Source of the DNA: RGIG4034 sp045576455
Lineage (GTDB): Bacteria > Bacillota > Clostridia > Lachnospirales > Lachnospiraceae
Assembly (NCBI GenBank): GCA_045576455.1
Contig: JAZNGM010000031.1
Location: 1 to 64,000 of the forward strand
Length of the DNA stretch: 64,000 nt
Direction of reading: 5' to 3'
Made by a program: the position numbers and the translations under genes. The notes beneath the pieces are model-generated. The model had not been told where the DNA came from, ran no database searches, and worked only from the letters and a program-made list of their open reading frames with translations. Positions 8,228-16,799 of the stretch are shown here, piece after piece; the first letter of the stretch is position 1, and each line of letters starts with the position of its first letter.

Positions 8228-9172
8228 ATGGGATTAAAAGATATTTCTTTTCCGGGGATTGATTTGACACTAAAAAATGTGCCAAAGACATTTACGGTTT
8301 TTGGGTTTGAAATTGCCATGTACGGCATTGTGATTGCGGTTGCAATGATGCTTGCATTCGCGCTTTGCCTGAAGCTTGCCAAGGATGACGGTCAGGATAC
8401 GGAGACATATTGGGATTTTGTCATATATGCAGTTATTTTTGCCGTAATTGGTGCAAGACTCTATTATGTTATTTTTTCATGGGATTATTACAGTCAGGAC
8501 TTATTGAAGATTTTTGACATAAGGGAAGGCGGATTGGCTATTTACGGCGGCGTGATCGGAGGTTTTGCGACCTGCTTTATTTACTGTAAGATTAAGAAAC
8601 TAAACCCGTTTAGAATATTGGATGTGGCTTCGGCGGGACTCCTTGTGGGACAGATTTTGGGACGCTGGGCGAATTTCTTTAACAGGGAGTGCTTTGGCGG
8701 CTATTGTGATAATGCGTTTAGGATGCTTTTGCCGGAAAACGCAGTAAGGGCAGATGAAATTACCGATGAAATGATAGCCAATATAGTGACGGTTGATGGT
8801 ATACAATGTATAAGCGTACATCCGACATTCTTATATGAAAGTTTGTTAAATGTTCTAGTGCTTACTGCTTACTTAATTTACCGTAAGCATAAGAAGTATA
8901 ACGGTGAACTTGCATTGTTGTATCTTGGAGGATACGGGCTGGTACGTTTCTTTGTAGAAGGACTCCGTACGGATCAATTGAAGTTTCCGGGAACAAGTAT
9001 AGCGGTTTCACAGATGTTGGGTATTTTCCTGTTTGTGGGAGCAGTTGTTGCAGAAATTGCTATTCTTATGTATCGCAAAAAGAAGGGCATCGTGAATGAA
9101 ACCGCGGATGGAAAATTTACATCCGGTGACGGGGCGGATGAAAAATCCGGTAACACCGAAGAAATTAAATAA
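8228..9172 (+). CDS. lgt: Prolipoprotein diacylglyceryl transferase
   Basis: Lgt moves a diacylglyceryl group from phosphatidylglycerol to the lipobox cysteine of prolipoproteins at the membrane. The 314 residues have about seven membrane segments, the signature GRWANFFNRECFGG (near 142-155), a preceding GLAIYGGVIGG, and the late YLGGYGLVRFFVEGLRTDQ segment. The hydrophilic C-terminal tail (about 295-314) is an extension beyond the conserved core. AAAGGAG precedes ATG. It follows ychF by 38 bases. Its substrates here would include the lipoproteins at 9471, 29458 and 49436. Confidence 0.96.
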   Translation: MGLKDISFPGIDLTLKNVPKTFTVFGFEIAMYGIVIAVAMMLAFALCLKLAKDDGQDTETYWDFVIYAVIFAVIGARLYYVIFSWDYYSQDLLKIFDIREGGLAIYGGVIGGFATCFIYCKIKKLNPFRILDVASAGLLVGQILGRWANFFNRECFGGYCDNAFRMLLPENAVRADEITDEMIANIVTVDGIQCISVHPTFLYESLLNVLVLTAYLIYRKHKKYNGELALLYLGGYGLVRFFVEGLRTDQLKFPGTSIAVSQMLGIFLFVGAVVAEIAILMYRKKKGIVNETADGKFTSGDGADEKSGNTEEIK

Positions 9173-9216
9173 ATAACAAAGTATAGACAACGTTTATTTT
9201 GAGGTTTAAAACATGT

Positions 9217-9258
9217 AATAAGCACTACTCATTCAAAAAATGGGAAGTGCTTATTTTA
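9217..9258 (+). terminator. Intrinsic terminator after lgt
   Basis: The arms AATAAGCACTACTCAT (9217-9232) and ATGGGAAGTGCTTATT (9239-9254 approximately) pair over 14 of 16 positions, followed by TTATAT. It ends the ychF-lgt transcription unit. The remaining bases to 9470 are A/T-rich, with no gene and no clear promoter that I can defend. Confidence 0.7.
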
Positions 9259-9470
9259 TATGCATGAAAAATCTTAAGAAATCTTAAGAATTGTTTTGAA
9301 AAATATATGGTAGAATTGGAGTGTGAAAAAGAATGCAAGGTGTGTTGTCAATAAGAAAATATAGTAAAAAATATCCAAAAGTTACAAAAAATGGGTCATT
9401 TATTACATATGTATAGAATCCTTCTTTTTTTGTGGTATGAATTGAAATACCAAAGGAAAAGGGGGTATTT

Positions 9471-10754
9471 ATGAAAAAGATAATATATGTTTTGGTTATT
9501 ACATTAGTATGCTTACTGTGTTCTTGTGGAAAAGATACCAAAGACAATACACCCATACTTAATGAAAATGGCAAAGAAGAGATTGTACTATGCGTACCAT
9601 TGGCATCGGCATATATGAAGAATGCTGTTGTGAACTATAATAAACAGAGTGATAAATATGAAATTGTTATGTTAGAGTGCCCCGATGATGTTTCTGTTTT
9701 TGATTTTCGTAGGAACATACAACTTGAGCTTTCTAATGGTGGCGGTCCGGATATTTTATACGATACATCCTTTAATGATCTTAATATGTTCCCGTACGCC
9801 GAAGATGGTTATCTTATGGATGTAACTGATTTCCTTAATAAGCAGACAGATATTATTGAGGTAGCTAAGAGGTATACAGAAATCGATGATAGAATATATG
9901 CTGTTCCTATCAATATGGCTATTTCAACAGTGTGTGTTTTAGACCGGTATGCGATTGAACAAAAAGATAATACTCTTGAATATTGGATGAAATTAACGGA
10001 AGAAACTAATTCGGTGTTTGGTAACAGTGGTGTCTACTTGTTGAAACTGTTTGGTGTGGGTGTAGATGGTATACAACTTTTTGTGGATGAAGAAAACGGG
10101 GTAAGTAATTTTGAACAAATAGAATTTGTTGAATTATTAGAGTTTTCTAAAAAGCATCAATATGTGGATACAGGTGAAACTAAAACGGAGAGAATTGCAT
10201 CCGGTAAACAAATTTTTTGGGAAACAGGTATCAGAACCTTTTCGCAATTTTGGTTCTTAGAAAGCGCATTTAAGGAAGTACCTTCATATATAGGTTATCC
10301 TACGGATGAAGGAGGACAACATACATTGTTATGCTATAGCTATGCTATTAATAATGCATCGAAGCATAAAGAAGGTGCCCTTGATTTCTTGAGCTTTCTA
10401 TTATCCGATGAACAACAACGCTTATCGTTTAAGGAAGGTGAAGGATTTCCTGTCCGAAATAGTATATTAACTAAGGTATGGGACGAGGCTTTACAAGAAC
10501 CATATAAAGAAGATGAAAATGATATAGGATATAGCAAATTCGATATTTATTATGAACCGCGAGAGATGAAGAAAGAAGAAGAAACAATATTTTGGGAAAT
10601 GCTGAATAATCCATTTTATGAATATTATTGTAATCCTATACGTGATATTGTTGAAGAAGAAACAAAACCCTTTTTTGATGGTGATAAAACAGCGGAGGAA
10701 GTTGCCAAGATTATTGACAACCGCGTTCAGCTATACCTTGATGAAACAAAATAA
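9471..10754 (+). CDS. ABC transporter solute-binding lipoprotein (family 1, sugar type)
   Basis: This 427-residue exported binding protein has a type II signal peptide ending LLCSCGKD, with Cys19 as lipid anchor. The body has the two-lobe layout of family 1 solute-binding proteins: an early ENGKEEIVLCVP strand, GGPDILYDTS in the first lobe, a YAVPINMA hinge segment, and a late AINNASKHKEGALDFLSFLL helix. Family members usually bind oligosaccharides. No permease or ATPase gene adjoins it, so it probably relies on a transporter elsewhere or serves as a sensor. GGGGG precedes ATG, and terminators lie on both sides, so it is a single-gene unit. Confidence 0.85.
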   Translation: MKKIIYVLVITLVCLLCSCGKDTKDNTPILNENGKEEIVLCVPLASAYMKNAVVNYNKQSDKYEIVMLECPDDVSVFDFRRNIQLELSNGGGPDILYDTSFNDLNMFPYAEDGYLMDVTDFLNKQTDIIEVAKRYTEIDDRIYAVPINMAISTVCVLDRYAIEQKDNTLEYWMKLTEETNSVFGNSGVYLLKLFGVGVDGIQLFVDEENGVSNFEQIEFVELLEFSKKHQYVDTGETKTERIASGKQIFWETGIRTFSQFWFLESAFKEVPSYIGYPTDEGGQHTLLCYSYAINNASKHKEGALDFLSFLLSDEQQRLSFKEGEGFPVRNSILTKVWDEALQEPYKEDENDIGYSKFDIYYEPREMKKEEETIFWEMLNNPFYEYYCNPIRDIVEEETKPFFDGDKTAEEVAKIIDNRVQLYLDETK

Positions 10755-10790
10755 AATAGTAGATTAATTTCTAAATTGAAGTGCCAGTTA

Positions 10791-10826
10791 ACGGCCGCAC
10801 AGTTATTTGTGCGGTCGTTTTTTTTG
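10791..10826 (+). terminator. Strong intrinsic terminator
   Basis: ACGGCCGCAC (10791-10800) pairs with GTGCGGTCGT (10809-10818) around an 8-base loop, followed by seven T's. It separates the binding-protein gene from the mraZ promoter. Confidence 0.92.
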
Positions 10827-10844
10827 TTTTGCAAGAAATTCTTC

Positions 10845-10873
10845 TTGTCAAACGCAAACAAATGGGTTAAAAT
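10845..10873 (+). promoter_or_regulatory. Sigma-A promoter of the dcw cluster (Pmra)
   Basis: TTGTCA (10845-10850) and TAAAAT (10868-10873) are separated by exactly 17 bases. The start site would fall near 10880, the first base of the MraZ repeat array. This is the only strong promoter I see before the division cluster. Confidence 0.85.
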
Positions 10874-10879
10874 GGACTC

Positions 10880-10929
10880 AAAAGTGGTGAAAAGTGGTTC
10901 GAAGTAGTAAAAAGTGTCACAAAGTGGTA
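10880..10929 (+). promoter_or_regulatory. MraZ operator: five 10-bp direct repeats
   Basis: Five head-to-tail 10-base units of consensus AAAAGTGGTN occupy 10880-10889, 10890-10899, 10900-10909 (degenerate, CGAAGTAGTA), 10910-10919 and 10920-10929. The GTG core recurs with exact 10-base period. MraZ is known to bind short direct repeats with this spacing upstream of its own gene. Placement from the start site into the leader fits repression of the whole cluster by its first product. Confidence 0.88.
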
Positions 10930-10957
10930 GAAAAATTGCTAAGGTTGGTGATTATTT

Positions 10958-11389
10958 ATGTATATGAGCGAATACAATCACACAATTGATGCAAAAGGCA
11001 GGCTGATTATCCCTTCGAAGTTTCGTGAGAATTTAGGCGAACACTTCGTTGTTACAAAGGGATTGGATGGCTGTCTATTAATCTATGACAATGAAGAATG
11101 GGCAGACTTTGAAGAAAAGCTTAAGGAATTACCGACATCACAAAAGGCCGCAAGACAGTTCGTGCGATTTTTCCTTGCAGGAGCTTCTGAGGTCGAGACA
11201 GACAAGCAGGGAAGAATATTAATTCCCGGTAATTTACGAGAGTTTGCCGGACTTGATAAAGATGTTGTTTTAGTCGGGGTCGGTAAGAAAATAGAAATTT
11301 GGGACAAGGTACGATATGAAGAATCTGCTTCGGATGAAGATATCGAAGCGATTTCAGAGAAGATGCTTGAAATGGGCTATGGAATTTAG
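10958..11389 (+). CDS. mraZ: Transcriptional regulator MraZ
   Basis: MraZ is a ring-forming, AbrB-fold DNA-binding protein that controls the dcw operon. The 143 residues contain two SpoVT/AbrB-like halves with the paired signatures DAKGRLIIPSKFRE (near 12-25) and TDKQGRILIPGNLRE (near 83-97). I chose ATG 10958 because the family usually begins M-x-M-x-EYxHTID; ATG 10964 is the alternative. A five-unit operator lies directly upstream. rsmH follows after 14 bases. Confidence 0.96.
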   Translation: MYMSEYNHTIDAKGRLIIPSKFRENLGEHFVVTKGLDGCLLIYDNEEWADFEEKLKELPTSQKAARQFVRFFLAGASEVETDKQGRILIPGNLREFAGLDKDVVLVGVGKKIEIWDKVRYEESASDEDIEAISEKMLEMGYGI

Positions 11390-11403
11390 CATAGGAGCCG
11401 GGT

Positions 11404-12366
11404 ATGGAAGAAAAGGTATTTGCACACAAATCCGTGTTGCTTAATGAGACAATTGAAGGACTTATGGTTAAGCCGGACGGGGCATATCTTGATGGCACAC
11501 TTGGCGGTGGCGGCCATGCTTATGAAGTAGTTAAACAGCTTACGAAAGGTAAGTTCTATGGGATAGACCAGGATAGTGATGCGATTAATGCAGCATCAAA
11601 ACGCCTGGGCGAATTCATGGATTCTGATACAGGGAAAGTAACTATAATTAGGGACAATTACCGTAATGCGGTAGAACGGTTAAAAGAAATCGGTGTTCCG
11701 GGGCTTGATGGAATAGTGCTTGATTTAGGCGTTTCATCCTACCAGCTTGATACCGTTGAACGTGGTTTTTCTTATAAGTACGATACGGCACTGGATATGA
11801 GGATGGATGACAGACAGTCACTTTCTGCAAGAGAGATAGTGAATGAGTATCCGGAAATGGAACTTTTCCGGATTATAAGAGATTACGGAGAAGACCAGTT
11901 TGCTAAAAATATAGCAAAACATATTGTAAAAGCACGCGCTGATAAAACAATTGAAACTACAGGAGAACTGAATGAGATTATAAAGGCAGCGATTCCTGCC
12001 AAGATGAGAGCAACCGGCGGACATCCCTCAAAGAGAACTTTCCAGGCTATCCGTATAGAATGCAATCATGAATTAGATGTACTCAGGGAATCCCTGGATG
12101 GCATGATTGATTATTTGAATCCGGGTGGAAGATTATGCATCATCACTTTCCATTCATTAGAAGACAGAATTGTTAAGTCGGCATTCAAGAAGAATGAAAA
12201 CCCGTGTACCTGCCCGGCAGATTTTCCTATTTGTGTCTGTGGTAATAAGAGTAAGGGTAAGGTTATTACAAGAAAGCCGATTTTACCGTCACAGGAAGAA
12301 CTTGAGATAAACAGCAGATCTAAAAGTGCTAAACTTCGTATTTTTGAAAAAAGCATGGAGGCTTAA
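11404..12366 (+). CDS. rsmH: 16S rRNA (cytosine(1402)-N4)-methyltransferase RsmH
   Basis: RsmH (MraW) methylates N4 of C1402 in the 16S rRNA P-site using S-adenosylmethionine. The 320 residues show HKSVLLNET at the start, the SAM loop DGTLGGGGHA (near 29-38), FYGIDQD, and the C-terminal ITFHSLEDRIVK signature. Its place right after mraZ is the standard dcw order. The CxCP cluster near residue 268 is usual in Firmicute members. Confidence 0.97.
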   Translation: MEEKVFAHKSVLLNETIEGLMVKPDGAYLDGTLGGGGHAYEVVKQLTKGKFYGIDQDSDAINAASKRLGEFMDSDTGKVTIIRDNYRNAVERLKEIGVPGLDGIVLDLGVSSYQLDTVERGFSYKYDTALDMRMDDRQSLSAREIVNEYPEMELFRIIRDYGEDQFAKNIAKHIVKARADKTIETTGELNEIIKAAIPAKMRATGGHPSKRTFQAIRIECNHELDVLRESLDGMIDYLNPGGRLCIITFHSLEDRIVKSAFKKNENPCTCPADFPICVCGNKSKGKVITRKPILPSQEELEINSRSKSAKLRIFEKSMEA

Positions 12367-12368
12367 TT

Positions 12369-12839
12369 ATGAGAGAGGATAACAAAAGGAGACAGTATAA
12401 TAAGTATAATACACGTTATATTCATGAGAGTACGGCGCGTGACTTTGATGTTACGATTGCAATAGATGAAGAACCAAGAAAACAACTTAGTACTTCGGCA
12501 AGAAAGAACAGGGACAGAGCCGTACATATGAATTTTGGTTACGTGTTGTTTTTGACGGCAGGCATACTGGTTGCAGCATTTGTTTTGGTACGTTACATTT
12601 CATTGCGTGCTGAAATTACAAGAGTAAATGAACAAATTGAGGCCATGGAATCAGAATATCGTTCTTTAAAGTTGAAGAATGATGAAACTTATGAGAGAAT
12701 AATAAACGGAGTTGATCTTATGGATGTTAAGAAGGTTGCCATGGAAGAAATGGGTATGGTTTTTGCTGATGAAGATCAGGTGATTACCTATGAAGGCAAC
12801 GATAACAATTACGTGAGACAATATTCCGTTATACCGTAA
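12369..12839 (+). CDS. ftsL: FtsL/DivIC-like cell division protein
   Basis: This 156-residue bitopic protein has a long basic cytoplasmic part (1-57), one membrane span at about 58-80 (FGYVLFLTAGILVAAFVLVRYI), then an extracellular coiled coil (about 83-120) and a short tail. Sequence conservation in this family is weak. Size, topology and its place between rsmH and a class B PBP gene make it the FtsL of this cluster, expected to recruit the FtsW-PBP septal synthase together with DivIB and DivIC. It starts 2 bases after rsmH ends. Confidence 0.8.
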   Translation: MREDNKRRQYNKYNTRYIHESTARDFDVTIAIDEEPRKQLSTSARKNRDRAVHMNFGYVLFLTAGILVAAFVLVRYISLRAEITRVNEQIEAMESEYRSLKLKNDETYERIINGVDLMDVKKVAMEEMGMVFADEDQVITYEGNDNNYVRQYSVIP

Positions 12840-12859
12840 GGAAGAGTAGGTGCTTTTGT

Positions 12860-14911
12860 TTGAAGAATTCAGTAAACAACAAGGAAAAGCGGGAAAACAG
12901 ACGTTTTACGATAGGTATGCAAAAGAAGCTGGTGGTACTGTTTGGAATAGTGCTGCTGGCTTTCGTTGGGTTAAGTGTCCGCCTTTTTTTGATCAATAAA
13001 GAAAGTGGAGACCAGTATAAAAAGAGGGTGTTGTCGCAGTTGGAATATGACAGTACCACCATTCCCTATAAAAGGGGTTCCATAGTGGATGCAAACGGCA
13101 CAACGCTTGCCGTGAGCCAGAAAAAGTACAACCTGATTATTGACAGTAAGATTATTTTGTCAAATCCGAAATATCTTCAGCCGACGGTGGATGCGCTGGA
13201 AGAATGCTTTGCACTTAATAGTGGTAAAATGATGGCATATATAGAGACCCATCCCAATTCATCCTATTATAAAGCATTAAGCAAATTGAGTTATGATGAA
13301 ATTGCAGATTTTGTGGCGCTTACAGAGGATAAGAAGAATAATCCGAATATAAAAGGCGTATGGTTTGAAGATGAATATGTACGTTCATATCCGTACGGTA
13401 CACTTGCTTGTGATGTTATTGGTTTCACAACCGCTGACGGTATAGGAATGTACGGCCTTGAGCAGTATTATAACGAGCATCTGATAGGAATGAATGGAAG
13501 AACGTATGGCTACTTAAGTGAAGAGTCACAGCTTGAGAGAACGACTATAGCCGCTAAAGATGGTGAGACAATTAAGACGACTATTGACGTTAATATCCAG
13601 AGTGTGGTGGAAAAATATCTTAAGGCTTTTAATGATGAACATAAGAATGAGTACAGAATAGCCGTTGATAATGAGTACAGGGTAGGAGAAGGAAGCTATC
13701 GTAGTGCCTGTATCGTGATGAATCCGAATAACGGTGAGATTTTAGCGATGGCAGAATATCCTAATTTTGATTTAAACAATCCGTATGATCTTTCTGCATA
13801 TTTTACAAAAGAACAGCTGGATAATATGGAAAATGATGAGTATTACAGACATTTGAATGAGTTGTGGTCGAATTTTTGCATTGCCAGCACCTATGAGCCC
13901 GGTTCGACGGCAAAGGCATTTACGGTTGCCATGGGACTTGAATGCGGTGCTATAAAAGGTAATGAAAAATACGAATGTAAGGGCGTACTAACGGTTGCTG
14001 ATTATGACATTCATTGCAACAACCGTTACGGGCATAAAACCGTTACCGTTTCCCAGGCATTAGAGCGTTCCTGTAACGTAGCGTTAATGTACATGGGACA
14101 GAAAATCGGTAAAGATGATTATCTCAGATTCCAGGATTTGTTTAATATAGGAAACAGAACCGGAATAGACCTTGTGGGAGAAATTAAAACCTCTGCGCTT
14201 GTATATAATGAAAAAACCATGGGAATTACAGAGCTTTCCACATCAAGTTTCGGACAGGGTTATAACGTAACCATGATCCAGATGGCGGCGGCATTCAGCT
14301 CTTTAATCAATGGCGGTTATTACTATGAGCCGCATGTGGTAAAAGAAATCCTTTCGGCAGATGGCGGAGTTATTGCAGAGATTGCTCCCAGAGTGTTAAA
14401 ACAGACGGTATCCAATGAAATATCCGATAAAATGGTAGCATATCTTAACAACGTTGCTTCTGACGGTACGGGTAAAACAGCAAGACCGGCAGGATATAAG
14501 ATTGGCGGAAAAACCGGAACAGCCGAAATTGCAGGACGTGATGGTGAAAACTATGTTGTTTCCTTTATTGGTTACGCACCGGCTGATAATCCGCAGGTAG
14601 TTGTATATGTTGTTATTGACCGTCCTAACGTAGAAGACCAGGCACATGCATACTACGCAGCGGGCGTAGTGCGTAATGTTTTTACCGAAATACTTCCATA
14701 TATGAATATATTTAAAACAGAAGAAATGACGGAATCGGAAATTGATGAACTTGTAAAGCTGGGATTATATAGAACTGAAACCGGCGAATATGTAGATATT
14801 GAAACCGGTTATGTATTTGATGAAGAAACCGGTGAATATAAAGATCCCGTTACCGGTGAAGTCGTAGAAGATATATCAAAGCCGCTTGTGGACAATATAA
14901 AAGCAGAATAA
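12860..14911 (+). CDS. Class B penicillin-binding protein (septal transpeptidase)
   Basis: This is a peptidoglycan DD-transpeptidase with one N-terminal span (about 22-42), a dimerisation domain, and a transpeptidase domain with the active-site SxxK in EPGSTAK (near 346), SCN in LERSCNVAL, and KTGT in GGKTGTAEI. It probably works with FtsW to make septal wall. The start is the TTG at 12860 behind AGGTG; a later ATG at 12917 would remove the basic cytoplasmic tail. There is no PASTA domain. Instead, the C-terminus after about residue 635 has four short acidic repeats of the kind ETGEYxD. A similar but distinct PBP gene follows. Confidence 0.93.
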   Translation: MKNSVNNKEKRENRRFTIGMQKKLVVLFGIVLLAFVGLSVRLFLINKESGDQYKKRVLSQLEYDSTTIPYKRGSIVDANGTTLAVSQKKYNLIIDSKIILSNPKYLQPTVDALEECFALNSGKMMAYIETHPNSSYYKALSKLSYDEIADFVALTEDKKNNPNIKGVWFEDEYVRSYPYGTLACDVIGFTTADGIGMYGLEQYYNEHLIGMNGRTYGYLSEESQLERTTIAAKDGETIKTTIDVNIQSVVEKYLKAFNDEHKNEYRIAVDNEYRVGEGSYRSACIVMNPNNGEILAMAEYPNFDLNNPYDLSAYFTKEQLDNMENDEYYRHLNELWSNFCIASTYEPGSTAKAFTVAMGLECGAIKGNEKYECKGVLTVADYDIHCNNRYGHKTVTVSQALERSCNVALMYMGQKIGKDDYLRFQDLFNIGNRTGIDLVGEIKTSALVYNEKTMGITELSTSSFGQGYNVTMIQMAAAFSSLINGGYYYEPHVVKEILSADGGVIAEIAPRVLKQTVSNEISDKMVAYLNNVASDGTGKTARPAGYKIGGKTGTAEIAGRDGENYVVSFIGYAPADNPQVVVYVVIDRPNVEDQAHAYYAAGVVRNVFTEILPYMNIFKTEEMTESEIDELVKLGLYRTETGEYVDIETGYVFDEETGEYKDPVTGEVVEDISKPLVDNIKAE

Positions 14912-14949
14912 CAAAAAGACCTTTTACATACTCTTAACAAAAGGGATAT

Positions 14950-16761
14950 ATGAGGTCGGTTATGAAAACAAAAGAAATGAAAAAGGATACTTTTCAACGT
15001 GTAGATATTGTACATCGCAAGAAGATTGTCCTTTTTTTTCTGTTAGGGCTTGTGTTGTTTTTAATACTTTTTGGAAGACTGACACATTTATGTGTATTCC
15101 GTTCTGAATACTATTCAAAAGAAGCGCAAATGCTTCATGAAAGAGAAAGAAAAATAAAAGCGGCGCGTGGCATTATATATGACAGGAATGGAAAGGTGCT
15201 TGCAGAAAACCAGTCGGTATGTACCATATCCGTTATTCATAATCAGATTACCGATAAAGAAAGTGTAATAAAAGCGTTATGTACGCATCTTGACTTGTCA
15301 GAGGAATATGTAAGAAAGAGAGTAGAGAAATATTCCTCCATTGAAAAGATAAAAAGTAATGTTGATAAGGCGACCGGTGATAAAATAAGGAATCTTGAGC
15401 TTCCCGGCGTCAAAGTGGATGAAGATTATAAACGCTTCTATCCGTATGAAAGTTTGGCTTCCAAAGTAATCGGATTTACAGGCGGTGATAATCAGGGGAT
15501 TATCGGACTTGAAGTAATTTATGAAGATGTCTTAAAAGGGACGGACGGCCTTATCTTAGCTACCACGGATGCACGTGGTGTAGACTTGAAAACAAAAGGT
15601 GAAAGCCGTATTGAACCTATATCCGGCAACAGCCTGTATCTTACGATGGACTTAAATATACAGTCTTATGCTACCCAGCTTGCAGAACAGGCAATGCTTC
15701 AAAAGCAGGCAAAGGGTGTGCAGATTATTGTTATGAACTGCAAAAATGGTGAAATTCTTGCCATGACGGATGTGCCGGAATTTAATTTGAACGAGCCGTA
15801 CACATTAAATGTGCCGGTGGAAACGGCGGAAAATGTTACGAAGGATTCCGCGCAAGAGCCTGCACAGGATATTACACAAAACGCGAAAATGGAATTATTG
15901 AATAAGATGTGGCGTAATTCCTGTATAAGCGATACGTATGAGCCGGGTTCCACGTTTAAAATAATTACTGCGGCGGCAGCGCTGGAAGAAAATGTGGTAA
16001 CCGTCGATTCTAAGTTTAGTTGTCCCGGATTTATTATGGTTGAAGACAGGCGTATCAGGTGTCACAAAACAACGGGACATGGCGGCGAAACATTCCTGCA
16101 GGGGACCATGAATTCCTGTAACCCCGTATTTATCACGTTAGGACTCAGATTAGGGGCGGAAAAGTATTACAACTATTTTACCAAGTTCGGATTGCTGAAA
16201 AAGACGAATGTGGATTTGCCGGGAGAAGCTAAAACCATTATGCACAAGCTTGAAAACATAGGTGCGGTGGAACTTGCAACCGTTTCTTTCGGACAGTCTT
16301 TTCAAGTGACGCCGATGGGACTTTTAACAACGGTTTCATCCCTGATTAACGGTGGTACAAGGATAACGCCGCACATTGCGTTGGCAGTGAAAGATGAAGA
16401 GACGGAAGATGTGCAGAGAATAGCGTTCGAGGAAGAAACGGGCATTGTCAGTGAGAAAACGAGTGAAACACTTAGATATATTCTGGAGCAGGTGGTGGAA
16501 AACGGCACCGGTAAAAACGGATATGTGGAAGGCTTCCGTATCGGCGGGAAAACAGCGACGAGCCAGACTATCCCACGAGGTAACGGAAAATATATTGCTT
16601 CGTATATAGGATTTGCACCGGCAGATGATCCTACCATTATTGCCATCGCCATAGTAGAAGAACCTAAAGGAATATATTACGGCGGACAGGTGGCAGCGCC
16701 GATTGTAAGACAGCTTTTTGAAAATATTCTTCCTTATTTGGAGGGAATGGATTATAATTAA
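14950..16761 (+). CDS. Second class B penicillin-binding protein, with KTAT motif
   Basis: This is a 603-residue bitopic transpeptidase with a membrane span at about 25-48, a dimerisation domain beginning RKIKAARGIIYDRNGKVLAE, and a transpeptidase domain with SxxK in EPGSTFK and SCN in MNSCNPVF. The third motif reads GGKTATSQT, so the usual KTG glycine is alanine. Family members in Clostridia include SpoVD-type sporulation PBPs, and the nearby sporulation genes make that a reasonable alternative to a vegetative FtsI. ATG 14950 has AAGGG 5 bases upstream; ATG 14962 behind GAGGT is also possible. It lies 38 bases after the first PBP. Confidence 0.92.
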   Translation: MRSVMKTKEMKKDTFQRVDIVHRKKIVLFFLLGLVLFLILFGRLTHLCVFRSEYYSKEAQMLHERERKIKAARGIIYDRNGKVLAENQSVCTISVIHNQITDKESVIKALCTHLDLSEEYVRKRVEKYSSIEKIKSNVDKATGDKIRNLELPGVKVDEDYKRFYPYESLASKVIGFTGGDNQGIIGLEVIYEDVLKGTDGLILATTDARGVDLKTKGESRIEPISGNSLYLTMDLNIQSYATQLAEQAMLQKQAKGVQIIVMNCKNGEILAMTDVPEFNLNEPYTLNVPVETAENVTKDSAQEPAQDITQNAKMELLNKMWRNSCISDTYEPGSTFKIITAAAALEENVVTVDSKFSCPGFIMVEDRRIRCHKTTGHGGETFLQGTMNSCNPVFITLGLRLGAEKYYNYFTKFGLLKKTNVDLPGEAKTIMHKLENIGAVELATVSFGQSFQVTPMGLLTTVSSLINGGTRITPHIALAVKDEETEDVQRIAFEEETGIVSEKTSETLRYILEQVVENGTGKNGYVEGFRIGGKTATSQTIPRGNGKYIASYIGFAPADDPTIIAIAIVEEPKGIYYGGQVAAPIVRQLFENILPYLEGMDYN

Positions 16762-16799
16762 CAGATAGATAAAAAATCAGAGTGGAGTGAACATATATT

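Noticed and set aside
10880..10929. Short CRISPR-like array
   Set aside because: The repeats are only 10 bases with no spacers and sit at the mraZ promoter. They fit MraZ boxes. No CRISPR array or cas gene was seen anywhere in the window.
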